In this document: one piece after another, positions 38,323 through 51,648 of the stretch
Position numbering within the stretch: position 1 is the first letter of the stretch
Layout of the letters: every line of letters starts with the position of its first letter
The notes under the pieces: model-generated
The model's input: the letters and a program-made list of their open reading frames with translations, nothing else
The model's database searches: none
What the model was told of the DNA's origin: nothing
Translations under genes and position numbers: made by a program
Assembly: GCF_000011305.1 (NCBI RefSeq)
Contig: NC_004369.1
Span: 1,364,001-1,428,000 of the forward strand
Direction: 5' to 3'
Origin: Corynebacterium efficiens YS-314
GTDB lineage: Bacteria; Actinomycetota; Actinomycetes; Mycobacteriales; Mycobacteriaceae
Length of the DNA stretch: 64,000 nucleotides

Positions 38323-39549
38323 ATGATCACCACTCATCCACCCAACTACTACACCGTCAACAATCCCGCCGATCCCACCGCAATGGCGCTGGGTGCCATC
38401 AGGAAGGCGGAGCACCAGCTCATCGCGCAGGTCATGCCGGACGAGGACACGGACTTCGAACTGGCGGTATCCACACTCGCCGTCTCCACCGGATATTCCC
38501 GTCACCGCGTCAGGCAACTCATCCTCGCCTTCTACCAGCTCAGGGACCTGCCCCTGCTGGATCAGCTCCAGCAGGACCTCTTCCACCTCGACCACCAGCG
38601 CCTGATCACCATCTCCAACGCCCTGTTCGGTCTCAATCCCGAGCATCTGGAGGTGGTGGATGAGCTGCTCACCGACTATCTCACTCCCATCGCACCCAAC
38701 CAGGCGCTTCCCTCCCACCGGTCCATCCGGGCGAAGATCGCCGCCATCCGCAGCATGCTCGATGATGCTAAGGCGGACCCCGATAAGGACCCCACCAACC
38801 GGAAGGAGTTCGATATCTCGCCCGGTGACAATGACACCACAGCTCACCTGTTCGCCTCGGTGGACCCGGTGGAAGGCAAACTCATCAACGATGCGGTGGC
38901 CAAACACGCTGAGGCCACCGGAATGAACAAGGGGGAGGCCTTCGTCGATCTCATCCTGAGCAAGGTCAAAGTCAAGGTCGCCCTCAATCTCTACAGCGCG
39001 AAGGACCTCGCCAACGCTCCGGTGTGGGGCACGGGTATCGGCTGGCTCGATGAGAAAACTGGAAACCACTGGAGTGCGCGTGCCACCACAGTCAGGGATA
39101 TGGATCAGGCGATGAAGAAGCACGCCGCCGGCCATGATCCGACCCCCGATATCCGGGCTGCCGTGGAGGGACGCGATGGCGGTTGTGTTGCACCGTACTG
39201 CACAGTGCCGGCCGATCGCTGCGACCTCGACCACCGCATCAACCACGAGGACGGAGGCTGCACCTGCATCGGGAACCTGTCTTCTGCGTGCCGTCATCAC
39301 CACAACGGCAAGACCGACGGACGTTGCGTGTACCTGGCCGACCCGGTCACCGGGATCGTGGTGTGGGTCTGGGAGGACGGCACCTGGGCGGTCAATGTTC
39401 CGGAGGGGCCGCTGACACCACAGGGCGCCCGGTGGGCACAGACGGTGTCCCAGTACCGCACCAGACACCGCGAGCGCTGGGCGGCGGCTGCGAAGGCTGA
39501 GGCAGAGGCGAAGGCCACCGAGGCCCAGGAGGATGCCCCACCGTTCTAA
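38323..39549 (+). CDS. HNH endonuclease of the DUF222/13E12 type
   Basis: A 408-aa protein with an N-terminal helical DUF222-like region (residues about 20-270) and a C-terminal HNH nuclease: CVAPYCTVPADRCDLDHRINHEDGGCTCIGNLSSACRHHHNGKTDG, with two Cys pairs and the DLDH and HHH residues that bind metal. This family is multicopy in actinobacteria and resembles the proteins of mycobacterial REP13E12 elements. ATG 38323 has AGGGGG 7 nt upstream; ATG 38299 would add eight residues. Convergent with the MFS gene, 11 nt away. Confidence 0.85.
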   Translation: MITTHPPNYYTVNNPADPTAMALGAIRKAEHQLIAQVMPDEDTDFELAVSTLAVSTGYSRHRVRQLILAFYQLRDLPLLDQLQQDLFHLDHQRLITISNALFGLNPEHLEVVDELLTDYLTPIAPNQALPSHRSIRAKIAAIRSMLDDAKADPDKDPTNRKEFDISPGDNDTTAHLFASVDPVEGKLINDAVAKHAEATGMNKGEAFVDLILSKVKVKVALNLYSAKDLANAPVWGTGIGWLDEKTGNHWSARATTVRDMDQAMKKHAAGHDPTPDIRAAVEGRDGGCVAPYCTVPADRCDLDHRINHEDGGCTCIGNLSSACRHHHNGKTDGRCVYLADPVTGIVVWVWEDGTWAVNVPEGPLTPQGARWAQTVSQYRTRHRERWAAAAKAEAEAKATEAQEDAPPF

Positions 39550-39560
39550 CCACAGAGACT

Positions 39561-43939
<4,379 letters not shown>

Positions 43940-44058
43940 GGGCGCTCGGGGTCGGGGGGAGGGGAAACCCTGAATAATTCCCATCATCGGGATTTATGTC
44001 TCGGGTAACTCTAAGGTGACACGGAGAAACCTTTCCCCGACAAAGGAGTGTTACCGCG

Positions 44059-45097
44059 GTGTCACCAAAAACCGGAGCGCCCCTTCCCGCTGCCGAGGGC
44101 CGGCGCAGGCGTAGGCTCCTCGGCTGGGTCTGGGCACTCGCTGCTGCGGGGCTGGCGGTGGTTCTGGCCACGATCTGGGCTCTCGGACCGACCCTCGGCA
44201 CCGCCCTGTGGGGCAAGCCGGTCTTCCTCGTTCCCCCGACACCCGAACGCTATGCCACCACCGTTTTCGATATCGCCGAACGCCAGGGGATCTACGCCGG
44301 TTCCGAGTTGTTCGCCGTCGCGCGCGCCAGGGCCGAGGAGGCTGTCGCACACGCGGATTCCATCGCGGACACCTACCCGCACATCGATGCCGTCCTGGCT
44401 GCCGCGGGCGGGAAGCACTCCACGCTGATACTGCCCGGGGTGGTGCCGCGGGAGCGTGGGGCTGATCTGGTTCCCACCGTCGAGTCGGACGGTCAGGTGG
44501 TCACGGTGACCCTACCTGCCACCGATGCCGGTTGGGACGGTCAGGCCTATGTGGATGCGGTGGCACCCGCCCTGGTGGAGGAACTCCGTGGTGACGGGTG
44601 CGCAGTCATGCTTGATCTGAGGGGGCAACACCGGTGGGGATATGGGGCCCATGCTCGCCGCTGTGTCACCGCTGTTGCCGGATGGTGACGTCCTCTGGTT
44701 CAGCACCTCTTTCCATGACACCCCGGTCACCATCACCGGCAACAGTGTCCAGGGAGGTGGGACACCCATGAGTGCCCAGGCAGAGGAGAAGTTCCGGGTG
44801 CCGGTCGCGGTTCTCACCGATGCCATGACCGGATCCTCCGGCGAGGCCACCATGCTCGCCTTCCGGGGGCTGGAGAACTCCAGGTCCTTCGGCGGCCCCA
44901 CAGCCGGATATGCCAGCGCCAACATCACCGTCGAGATGCCCGACGGGGCCCGTATCCTCTTGACCACCGCGCACAACAAGGCCCGCACCGGGGAGGTGTT
45001 CGGTGAGAATCCGATCGAACCGGATATGGTCACCGTCTCCGCGGAACGGGCTGCCCGGGACTGGATCCGCCAGCAGGGATGCGGGGAACCGGATTAG
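44059..45097 (+). pseudogene. S41-type (C-terminal processing) peptidase split by a +1 frameshift
   Basis: Two overlapping frames together form one S41 peptidase of about 345 aa. The first (44059-44688) has an N-terminal membrane anchor (LLGWVWALAAAGLAVVLATIWAL) and runs to VMLDLRG. The second (44642-45097) continues with GPMLAAVSPLLPDGDVLWFSTSF and has the nucleophile region AVLTDAMTGSSGEATMLAF. Removing one G from the run 44621-44625 restores the family motif DLRGNTGGDMGPML. This is either a genuine inactivating mutation or a sequencing error in a G-run. AAAGGAG lies 10 nt before the GTG. The end overlaps the convergent ACT-domain gene by 4 nt. Confidence 0.85.
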
Positions 45098-45756
45098 GAG
45101 ATGATCGCGCCCACGATCGCCCCCAGGTCACCGAGGTGCTGAACCTCGCTGGCCAGGAAATCGGGGCCACCGGGGCGACCGATGATCAGCGCCAGGGGGG
45201 TCTTGCCCAGCGGGGCGATCGCGAGGGAGGAATCCAGCAGTGACCAGCTCTCCGGGATCCAGTCCTCCTGCTCGGGGATGAGCAGGCGCGCGGTTTCCAG
45301 CACTACATTCTGCGGCACTGTGCCATCATCCTCGGGTGCAGCCTGGGAGGCTGCAACACGTCGGACCGGGGGAGTGGTGTCGATGACCATGGCCCACCCG
45401 GAGGTCATGGTGCGGGGGATGACATTGACCATGGCCTGCATGGCCTTCGGCACATCCCGCTTGCCGGCTGCCACGGCGGCGAGCATCTCGATCTGCCCGC
45501 GGCGATCCACCGTCCCGGAGAAGGGGCGGATGGAATCGACCTCCACGCCTTCGACCTGCTCGGCGGCGGTGATGAGGGTATCGGCCATCACGTGCTTGGG
45601 GATGGAGATCACGAAGTCATCCATCACGGTGCCGTTGGGGAAGCGCTCCACCACGTCCACGGACTGGATATTAGCTTCCACCAGGCCGAGTGCTTCGGCC
45701 AGGAGGGCGAGGCTGCCGGGGGTGTCAGACAACAGGACGCGGATCAGGAAAGACAT
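45094..45756 (-). CDS. ACT-domain protein
   Basis: A 220-aa protein with an N-terminal ACT domain (LIRVLLSDTPGSLALLAEALGLVEANIQSVDVVERFPNGTVMDDFVISIP), a fold that usually binds amino acids to regulate enzymes. The remainder (MQAMVNVIPRTMTSGWAMVID..., LDSSLAIAPLGKTPLALIIGRPGGPDF) has no recognised catalytic motif and resembles a GAF-like sensor domain. It matches Rv3013 of M. tuberculosis in position between ligA and gatC. Divergent from gatC across 233 nt in which I see no clear regulatory site. Confidence 0.8.
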   Translation of the reverse strand: MSFLIRVLLSDTPGSLALLAEALGLVEANIQSVDVVERFPNGTVMDDFVISIPKHVMADTLITAAEQVEGVEVDSIRPFSGTVDRRGQIEMLAAVAAGKRDVPKAMQAMVNVIPRTMTSGWAMVIDTTPPVRRVAASQAAPEDDGTVPQNVVLETARLLIPEQEDWIPESWSLLDSSLAIAPLGKTPLALIIGRPGGPDFLASEVQHLGDLGAIVGAIIS

Positions 45757-45989
45757 CAGGGGATCGCTTCCTTACTTTCGGATAACTCGGGGGATGGACG
45801 GGGAACAATCTTCCCCTCGACAATACCACCGCGATTCCCACCCGAGCCTCACCCTGGGCGGTTCCGTGTCCGCCCGGTGCAGTAAGATGATCCAACAGTT
45901 GCGCCTGTTCTGATTTTTCCATGACATATCAGCGGGCGTGTGCCATTTTTATCAACCCATTGTGACTAGCGAAGAGGATCAGAAACCAA

Positions 45990-46289
45990 GTGCCTGAGAT
46001 TTCGCGCGACCAGGTCGCTCACCTTGCCAAACTGGCCCGGCTGGCGCTCAGCGAAGAGGAGCTGCAGCAGTTCGCCGGACAGATCGATGACATCGTCGGA
46101 CATGTCTCTGCTGTGCAGAACGTCGATGCCGAGGGGGTCGAGCCGATGAGCCACCCGCACAGCATCATGACCACCATGCGTGATGATGTCGTGGTCAAGA
46201 CCCTGACGCCTGAGCAGGCACTCGATCAGGCCCCGGCCGTCGAGGATGGGCGTTTCATGGTTCCGCAGATTCTGGGTGAGGGCGACTAA
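45990..46289 (+). CDS. gatC: Asp/Glu-tRNA amidotransferase subunit C
   Basis: Small stabilising subunit of GatCAB, which converts misacylated Glu-tRNA(Gln) and Asp-tRNA(Asn). 99 aa with the family pattern [53 protein letters not shown] and the C-terminal [15 protein letters not shown] start after AGAGGATC. gatA follows 5 nt downstream. Confidence 0.95.
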
Positions 46290-46294
46290 TCATT

Positions 46295-47788
46295 ATGAGC
46301 AACAAATATCTGGTTGAGGGCTCCACGAGTGAGCTGACCACCAAGACCGCCGCCGAACTGGCCGGTCTGATCCATTCCCGCGAGGTCACCTCCCGCGAGG
46401 TCACACAGGCACATCTCGACCGCATCAATGAGGTCGACGGTGAGATCCACGCCTTCCTGCATGTCGGCGAGGAGGCTGCCCTGGCTGCGGCAGATGCCGT
46501 CGATAAGGCGCTCGACGCCGGTGAGGCCCCCGCCTCCGCACTGGCCGGTGTTCCGCTGGCGCTCAAGGATGCCCTGGTCACCACCGATGCCCCGACCACC
46601 GCGGCATCGAAGATCCTCGAGGGGTACATGAGCCCCTATGACGCAACCGTCACCCGGAAACTGCGTGAGGCCGGCATCCCGATCCTGGGCAAGACCAACA
46701 TGGATGAGTTCGCCATGGGTTCCTCCACGGAGAACTCCGCCTACGGTGCCACGCGCAACCCGTGGGACCTGGAGCGCACCCCGGGCGGTTCCGGCGGTGG
46801 ATCCTCCGCCGCGCTGGCCTCCGGTGAGGCGCCCCTGGCGATCGGCACCGACACCGGTGGCTCCATCCGCCAGCCGGCCGCACTGACCAACACCGTCGGT
46901 GTGAAGCCGACCTACGGCACCGTGTCCCGTTACGGACTCATCGCGTGTGCATCCTCCCTGGATCAGGTCGGCCCGACCGCGCGTACCGTTCTCGACACCG
47001 CGTTGCTCCACGAGGTCATCGCAGGTCATGACATGTTCGATGCCACCAGCGTCGACAAGCCCGTCGCGCCGGTGGTCGCCGCCGCCCGCGAGGGTGCCAA
47101 CGGTGACCTCAAGGGTGTCCGGGTCGGTGTGGTCAATCAGTTCGACCGCGAGGGCTACCAGGATGGTGTCCTCGAGGCCTTCCATGCCTCGGTGGAGCAG
47201 ATGCGTTCCCAGGGTGCGGAGATCGTCGAGGTCGACTGCCCGCACTTCGATGATGCACTCGGCGCCTACTACCTCATTCTGCCGTGTGAGGTGTCCTCCA
47301 ACCTCGCGCGTTTCGACGGCATGCGTTACGGCCTGCGCTCCGGTGATGACGGCACCCGGTCCGCCGACGAGGTCATGGCCCTGACCCGCGCCGAGGGCTT
47401 CGGCCCGGAGGTCAAGCGTCGTATCATCCTGGGCACCTATGCGCTGTCCGTGGGTTATTACGATGCCTACTACCTCCAGGCGCAGCGTGTGCGTACCCTC
47501 ATCGCACAGGACTTCACCCGTGCCTTCGAGCAGGTCGACGTGCTGGTGTCCCCAACCACCCCGTCCACCGCGTTCAAGCTCGGAGACAAGATCACCGATC
47601 CGCTGGAGATGTACAACTTCGACCTGTGCACCCTGCCACTGAACCTGGCGGGACTGTCCGGTATGTCGCTTCCGTCCGGTCTGGCATCCGACACCGGGCT
47701 GCCCACCGGCCTGCAGATCATGGCGCCGGCGTTCCAGGATGACCGCCTGTACCGCGTCGGTGCGGCCTTTGAGGCTGGCCGTAAGTAG
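46295..47788 (+). CDS. gatA: Asp/Glu-tRNA amidotransferase subunit A
   Basis: Amidase subunit that releases ammonia from glutamine for GatB. 497 aa with the amidase-signature Ser-cisSer-Lys triad: Lys in [12 protein letters not shown], cis-Ser and nucleophile Ser in [41 protein letters not shown]-type [18 protein letters not shown] is present. Length is normal. Cotranscribed with gatC. The third subunit gene, gatB, is 4.6 kb away at 52437, separated by pfkA and other genes. Confidence 0.96.
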
Positions 47789-47798
47789 GACCTGCTCC

Positions 47799-47835
47799 AT
47801 GCCCGGGACCGTGGGGTCCCGGGCATCGCCCTTTC
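47799..47835 (+). terminator. Intrinsic terminator after gatA
   Basis: A perfect 12-bp stem (atgcccgggacc at 47799-47810 paired with 47815-47826) with the loop gtgg, followed by cgccctttcg. It lies 11 nt after the gatA stop. Confidence 0.85.
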
Positions 47836-47849
47836 GTGACCAGGTGGTG

Positions 47850-47868
47850 AGAGTGTAGGCTTACCTAT
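47850..47868. promoter_or_regulatory. Candidate DtxR box upstream of the siderophore-interacting protein gene
   Basis: The 19-bp sequence AGAGTGTAGGCTTACCTAT matches the DtxR consensus at about 13 positions, with 10 of 12 in the right half (AGGCTAACCTAA). It lies 36 nt before the start codon. DtxR would repress the gene when iron is sufficient. Confidence 0.5.
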
Positions 47869-47903
47869 GTTGACTAACGATATATCGAAACATGGGAGTT
47901 CAC

Positions 47904-48743
47904 ATGACTGCACCCACCAGGCGTGCCGCCCGTGGCGCCACCGTCACCGCCACCACGCGCATCTCACCCGACCTCATCCGGCTCAGCTTCACCTGCCCCG
48001 GAATCATCGGAGCGGACCTGCCGTACACAGACCACTACGTCAAACTGCTCTTCGTGCCGGAAGGAGCCGACTACTCCTGGCCATACGATCTCGCCGAGAT
48101 CCGTGACACCAGACCGCGTGAGATGCACCCGGTCACCCGCACCTACACGTTGTGCAACATCGATACCGTGGCCGGTACCTTCGACATCGACTTCGTTATC
48201 CACGGGGATGAGGGGCTCGCCGGTCCCTGGGCCATGACGGCCAGCCCCGGTGATCAGATCGCATTCGCCGGCCCCGGTGGCAAATGGTCACCAACCCCCG
48301 ATTACGAACACTTCGTCCTCGCGGGTGATGAGGCCGCAGCCCCCGCGATCGTCGAGGCACTCCAGCAGCTCCCCGCAGGCACCACCGCAACGGCCTACAT
48401 CGAGATCTCCACCGACGGGGCGCGTTTCGACGTTCCAACCCCGGCGTCGGCGGAGCTCGTCTGGGTCCCACGGGAGGGCGCCGTCCACGGCTCCCGCCTC
48501 ATCGAGGCGGTGCGTGCCGGTGGCTACCCGGGGAGGAAGACCTCCTGGTTCATCCACGGTGTGGCCGAGATGGTCAAGGAGACCCGCAGGTTCCTCTTCG
48601 TCGACGGCGATGTGGACCGGGCGGATGTCTCCATCTCCGGCTACTGGCGCCTGGGCATGACCGAGGACCAGTGGCAGGCCTCCAAGCGTGAATTCGCCGA
48701 GGCCATGGAGGCGGACGAGGCTGCCTCGGCAGCCTTGTCCTGA
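47904..48743 (+). CDS. Siderophore-interacting protein (FAD-dependent ferric-siderophore reductase, ViuB type)
   Basis: Cytosolic flavoprotein that reduces iron in imported ferric siderophores. 279 aa with the FAD-binding segment HPVTRTYTLCNID (RxYT motif), FDIDFVIHGDEGLAGPWAMTASPGDQIAFAGPGGKW, and a C-terminal NAD(P)H-binding domain with FVLAGDEAAAPAIVEALQQLP and WFIHGVAEMVKETRRFLF. ATG 47904 has GGGAG 5-6 nt upstream; ATG 47892 would add four residues. No siderophore transporter is adjacent. Regulation by DtxR is suggested by the upstream site. Abuts the convergent membrane protein gene. Confidence 0.88.
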   Translation: MTAPTRRAARGATVTATTRISPDLIRLSFTCPGIIGADLPYTDHYVKLLFVPEGADYSWPYDLAEIRDTRPREMHPVTRTYTLCNIDTVAGTFDIDFVIHGDEGLAGPWAMTASPGDQIAFAGPGGKWSPTPDYEHFVLAGDEAAAPAIVEALQQLPAGTTATAYIEISTDGARFDVPTPASAELVWVPREGAVHGSRLIEAVRAGGYPGRKTSWFIHGVAEMVKETRRFLFVDGDVDRADVSISGYWRLGMTEDQWQASKREFAEAMEADEAASAALS

Positions 48744-49067
48744 TTAATCCGAATCCGACACCATGTAGGCCACGGCGGCCACCGCACCGGTTGCGGTGAG
48801 CACTGCGGGCCACGCGCCGATCTTCTTGGCCAGCGGATGGGACATGCCGAAGGCACCCACATAGGTGCCCAGCAGTGCCGCGGCGACACCCGGCCCCTTC
48901 TTCCTGTTCCAGCTGCGGGCGGCCAGCGCGCCGGCAGCCACCAGTGGGATCGTGCCCAGCGGACGGATGCCGGATTCACGGGCGGTCAGCCACCCGCCGA
49001 TGAGACCTGCAGCGACAACGGTGGCGGTGCTGACCTGGTCAGCGTCTTTGAGTTTCATATCCATGTC
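48744..49067 (-). CDS. Small membrane protein of unknown function
   Basis: A 107-aa protein with three or four hydrophobic segments (VSTATVVAAGLIGGWLTA, LGTIPLVAAGALAA, GVAAALLGTYVGAFGM, AWPAVLTATGAVAAVAYMV). I do not recognise a domain, but orthologues of such proteins beside pfkA/gatA are expected in corynebacteria. The start is uncertain: ATG 49067 (MDMKLKDADQ), ATG 49061 or the upstream ATG at 49124. No good ribosome-binding site is visible. The stop directly abuts the siderophore protein stop. Confidence 0.65.
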   Translation of the reverse strand, partial: DMDMKLKDADQVSTATVVAAGLIGGWLTARESGIRPLGTIPLVAAGALAARSWNRKKGPGVAAALLGTYVGAFGMSHPLAKKIGAWPAVLTATGAVAAVAYMVSDSD

Positions 49068-49177
49068 AGACAGTCTAACCACTCTCTCCGACGCGTCCGA
49101 ACATGCTGGGGTGGCGGACACCATGTCCGTTCGGGCGTTGCCCCGACGGGGGAAAATCGCAGGCAGATGTGTCCGAT

Positions 49178-49192
49178 GTGGGATAAACCCAC
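49178..49192. promoter_or_regulatory. Inverted repeat GTGGG-N5-CCCAC upstream of pfkA
   Basis: A perfect 5-bp inverted repeat around ATAAA, 59 nt before the pfkA start. It might be an operator; no known corynebacterial regulator consensus is matched. Confidence 0.3.
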
Positions 49193-49250
49193 CGGTTCGG
49201 GCGTGTCTTCGGGATCAATGGCACAGCATTAACCGTGTGGGGGGTTTAAT

Positions 49251-50291
49251 ATGGGAGCCATGCGAATTGCCACTCTCACGTCAGGCGGCGACTGCCCCGG
49301 ACTCAATGCTGTCATCAGGGGAATCGTCCGTACCGCAAGTAATGAATTCGGTTCCACCGTCGTGGGTTATCAGGACGGCTGGGAGGGCCTGCTGGCGGAC
49401 CGACGTGTTCAGCTCTATGACGATGAGGACATCGACCGCATCCTGCTCCGCGGTGGAACAATCCTGGGCACCGGTCGTCTCCACCCCGACAAGTTCAGAG
49501 CCGGAATCGACCAGGTCAAGGCGAATCTCGCCGATGCGGGAATTGACGCACTCATCCCGATCGGTGGCGAGGGCACCCTCAAGGGAGCGAAGTGGCTCGC
49601 CGACAACGGCATCCCCGTGGTCGGTGTCCCGAAAACCATCGACAATGATGTCAACGGCACGGATTTCACCTTCGGTTTCGATTCCGCGGTCTCTGTGGCC
49701 ACCGACGCCATCGACCGGCTGCACACCACGGCGGAATCCCACAACCGTGTGATGATCGTCGAGGTCATGGGCCGCCACGTCGGTTGGATCGCACTGCATG
49801 CCGGCATGGCCGGTGGAGCCCACTACACCGTCATCCCCGAGGTGCCCTTCGACATCTCGGAGATCTGCAAGCGTATGGAACGTCGCTTCCAGATGGGGGA
49901 GAAGTACGGCATCATCGTCGTCGCGGAGGGTGCCCTGCCCAAGGAGGGAACCATGGAGCTGCGTGAGGGGGAGGTGGATCAGTTCGGTCACAAGACCTTC
50001 ACCGGCATCGGCCAGCAGATCGCCGACGAGGTGCACAGGCGTCTGGGTCATGATGTCCGCACCACGGTCCTGGGCCATATCCAGCGTGGTGGCACCCCCA
50101 CCGCCTTCGACCGTGTCCTGGCCACCCGGTACGGTGTCCGCGCCGCGCGTGCCTGCCACGAGGGTCAGTTCAACACCGTGGTCGCGCTCAAGGGGGAGCG
50201 CATCCGGATGATCTCCTTCGATGAGGCCGTGGGCACCCTGAAGAAGGTGCCGATGGAACGCTGGGTGACCGCCCAGGCTATGTTCGGTTAG
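49251..50291 (+). CDS. pfkA: 6-phosphofructokinase (ATP-type)
   Basis: Phosphorylates fructose 6-phosphate, the committed step of glycolysis. 346 aa with [16 protein letters not shown] (nucleotide site), [30 protein letters not shown] (catalytic base Asp), [18 protein letters not shown] and [15 protein letters not shown]. The GGEGT motif has Gly where PPi-dependent enzymes have Asp, indicating ATP as donor, although the PKTIDND Lys is shared with the PPi group, a mix known in actinobacteria. ATG 49251 follows GGGGGGT; ATG 49260 is an alternative. A strong terminator follows. Confidence 0.96.
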   Translation: MGAMRIATLTSGGDCPGLNAVIRGIVRTASNEFGSTVVGYQDGWEGLLADRRVQLYDDEDIDRILLRGGTILGTGRLHPDKFRAGIDQVKANLADAGIDALIPIGGEGTLKGAKWLADNGIPVVGVPKTIDNDVNGTDFTFGFDSAVSVATDAIDRLHTTAESHNRVMIVEVMGRHVGWIALHAGMAGGAHYTVIPEVPFDISEICKRMERRFQMGEKYGIIVVAEGALPKEGTMELREGEVDQFGHKTFTGIGQQIADEVHRRLGHDVRTTVLGHIQRGGTPTAFDRVLATRYGVRAARACHEGQFNTVVALKGERIRMISFDEAVGTLKKVPMERWVTAQAMFG

Positions 50292-50303
50292 TCAGGCCGC
50301 ATT

Positions 50304-50336
50304 CCCGGTTCCGCGCCCGCGGGGCCGGGTTTTTTC
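50304..50336 (+). terminator. Intrinsic terminator of pfkA
   Basis: An 11-bp stem (50304-50314 with 50319-50329, two G-U pairs), a 4-nt loop and a run of six T. Confidence 0.88.
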
Positions 50337-50424
50337 ATGCCCCGGAACACATCGGTATGAAATCGTGATATGCATTACTTGACGGGGAAGTGGGGGATCG
50401 CTTAGGTTCGACCTTAAGGAAGGT

Positions 50425-50436
50425 GCAAACGATTGC
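50425..50436. promoter_or_regulatory. LacI-family operator upstream of the RbsR-like gene
   Basis: GCAAACGATTGC has the CG-centred GCAA-N4-TTGC form bound by LacI-family regulators (10 of 12 bases symmetric). It lies 51 nt before the regulator's start codon, suggesting autoregulation. A possible promoter upstream is TTGACG (50379-50384), 17 nt, TTAGGT (50402-50407). Confidence 0.55.
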
Positions 50437-50487
50437 CCTTTGCGCCGGTATATCCTGGTGAGCTTCGAGAAAGGCGGTCCGCCCCTC

Positions 50488-51531
50488 ATGTCCTCCGAGA
50501 ACCCCCCGGGAAAGAAGCGCGCCACCACCCTCAAGGACATTGCGCGGGCAACGCAGCTCTCGGTCAGCACCATCTCCCGGGCACTGTCCAACAATGCCAG
50601 CATCCCTGAATCCACCCGGCAACGGGTCATCGAGGCAGCAGAGCAGCTCAACTACCGGCCGAATGCCCAGGCGCGGGCGCTGCGGAAATCACGCACCGAC
50701 ACCATCGGGCTGCTGGTGCCCAATATTGAGAATCCGTACTTCGCCAGCCTGGCTGCCGCCGTCCAGCGCCGGGCCCGCAGGGCCGGGGTGTCGACCATCC
50801 TGACCAACACCGAGGAAAATCCCGATCTGGTCAACCAGGCACTGGATGTCATGGATGATCAGCGCCTCGACGGCATCATCGTGGTGCCGCATTTCCAGAG
50901 CGCGGACAAGGTTGCCGAACTCCATGCCAGGGGAGTGCCCATCGTCCTGGCCGACCGCACGCTCAAGGACACCGGCATCCCGTCGGTCACCTCCGATCCG
51001 GAGCCGGGCATGACCGCGGCGGTGGATCTGTTGACCGCCACCGATGTGTCCCTGGGGTATCTCTCGGGGCCACAGGACACCTCAACCGGCCGGGAGCGTC
51101 TGGGATTGTTCGAGCAGCTCTGCGTGGACCGTGGCATCACCGGGGTGTCGGTCTACTACGGTGGCTACCGGCAGGAATCCGGTTATGAGGGTGTGCGGGT
51201 GCTCCTGGAGCAGGGTGCCAACGCCATCATCGCCGGCGACTCCATGATGACCATCGGCGCACTCATGGCCATCCACGAGATGGACCTGGTGATCGGGGAG
51301 GACCTCCAGCTCATCGGTTTCGATGATAATCCGGTGTTCCGCCTGCAGAACCCCCGCCTGACCGTCATTGACCAGCAGGTGGAGAAGATGGGTGAGCACG
51401 CCTTCGACCTCCTCCAGCAACTGATCGCCGGGAAAGGGGGCGTGGAGTCGGTGCGTATCCCCACCACCCTCCACATCCACGGGTCCACGGCCCGTTCCGC
51501 ACAGAGGCGGGGCCGGGCGTCGGAAAGCTAG
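50488..51531 (+). CDS. LacI-family transcriptional regulator (RbsR-like)
   Basis: A 347-aa repressor with an N-terminal LacI helix-turn-helix (TTLKDIARATQLSVSTISRALSNNASIPESTRQRVIEAAEQLNYRPN, with the hinge ARALRKSRT) and a periplasmic-binding-protein-like effector domain (TIGLLVPNIENPYFASLAAAV). By overall resemblance and its place after pfkA it corresponds to RbsR of C. glutamicum, the ribose operon repressor, but no ribose transport or kinase genes follow here. ATG 50488 (MSSENPPGKKR) is my choice; GTG 50458 and TTG 50440 are upstream alternatives. Confidence 0.85.
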   Translation: MSSENPPGKKRATTLKDIARATQLSVSTISRALSNNASIPESTRQRVIEAAEQLNYRPNAQARALRKSRTDTIGLLVPNIENPYFASLAAAVQRRARRAGVSTILTNTEENPDLVNQALDVMDDQRLDGIIVVPHFQSADKVAELHARGVPIVLADRTLKDTGIPSVTSDPEPGMTAAVDLLTATDVSLGYLSGPQDTSTGRERLGLFEQLCVDRGITGVSVYYGGYRQESGYEGVRVLLEQGANAIIAGDSMMTIGALMAIHEMDLVIGEDLQLIGFDDNPVFRLQNPRLTVIDQQVEKMGEHAFDLLQQLIAGKGGVESVRIPTTLHIHGSTARSAQRRGRASES

Positions 51532-51636
51532 ATATATCCGTGTCATTTCGGCGTGCGACAGCCATCTGGCAGGGGTGAATTTATGGCATCTGAACTGCGT
51601 CGACAGTGAAAATAGGACAATTGACCCCGGTGGGTC

Positions 51637-51642
51637 TATATT
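51637..51642 (+). promoter_or_regulatory. Leaderless-type promoter of the acetyltransferase gene
   Basis: TATATT lies 6 nt before the ATG at 51649. AGGACA occurs 17 nt upstream of it as a -35 candidate. There is no Shine-Dalgarno sequence. Confidence 0.5.
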
Positions 51643-51648
51643 CATCTC

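Noticed and set aside
38269..39468. 399-codon open frame antisense to the HNH nuclease gene
   Set aside because: The plus strand has the clear HNH Cys/His signature. The antisense product shows no domain.
46286..47800. 504-codon open frame antisense to gatA
   Set aside because: Shadow frame of gatA caused by third-position GC bias.
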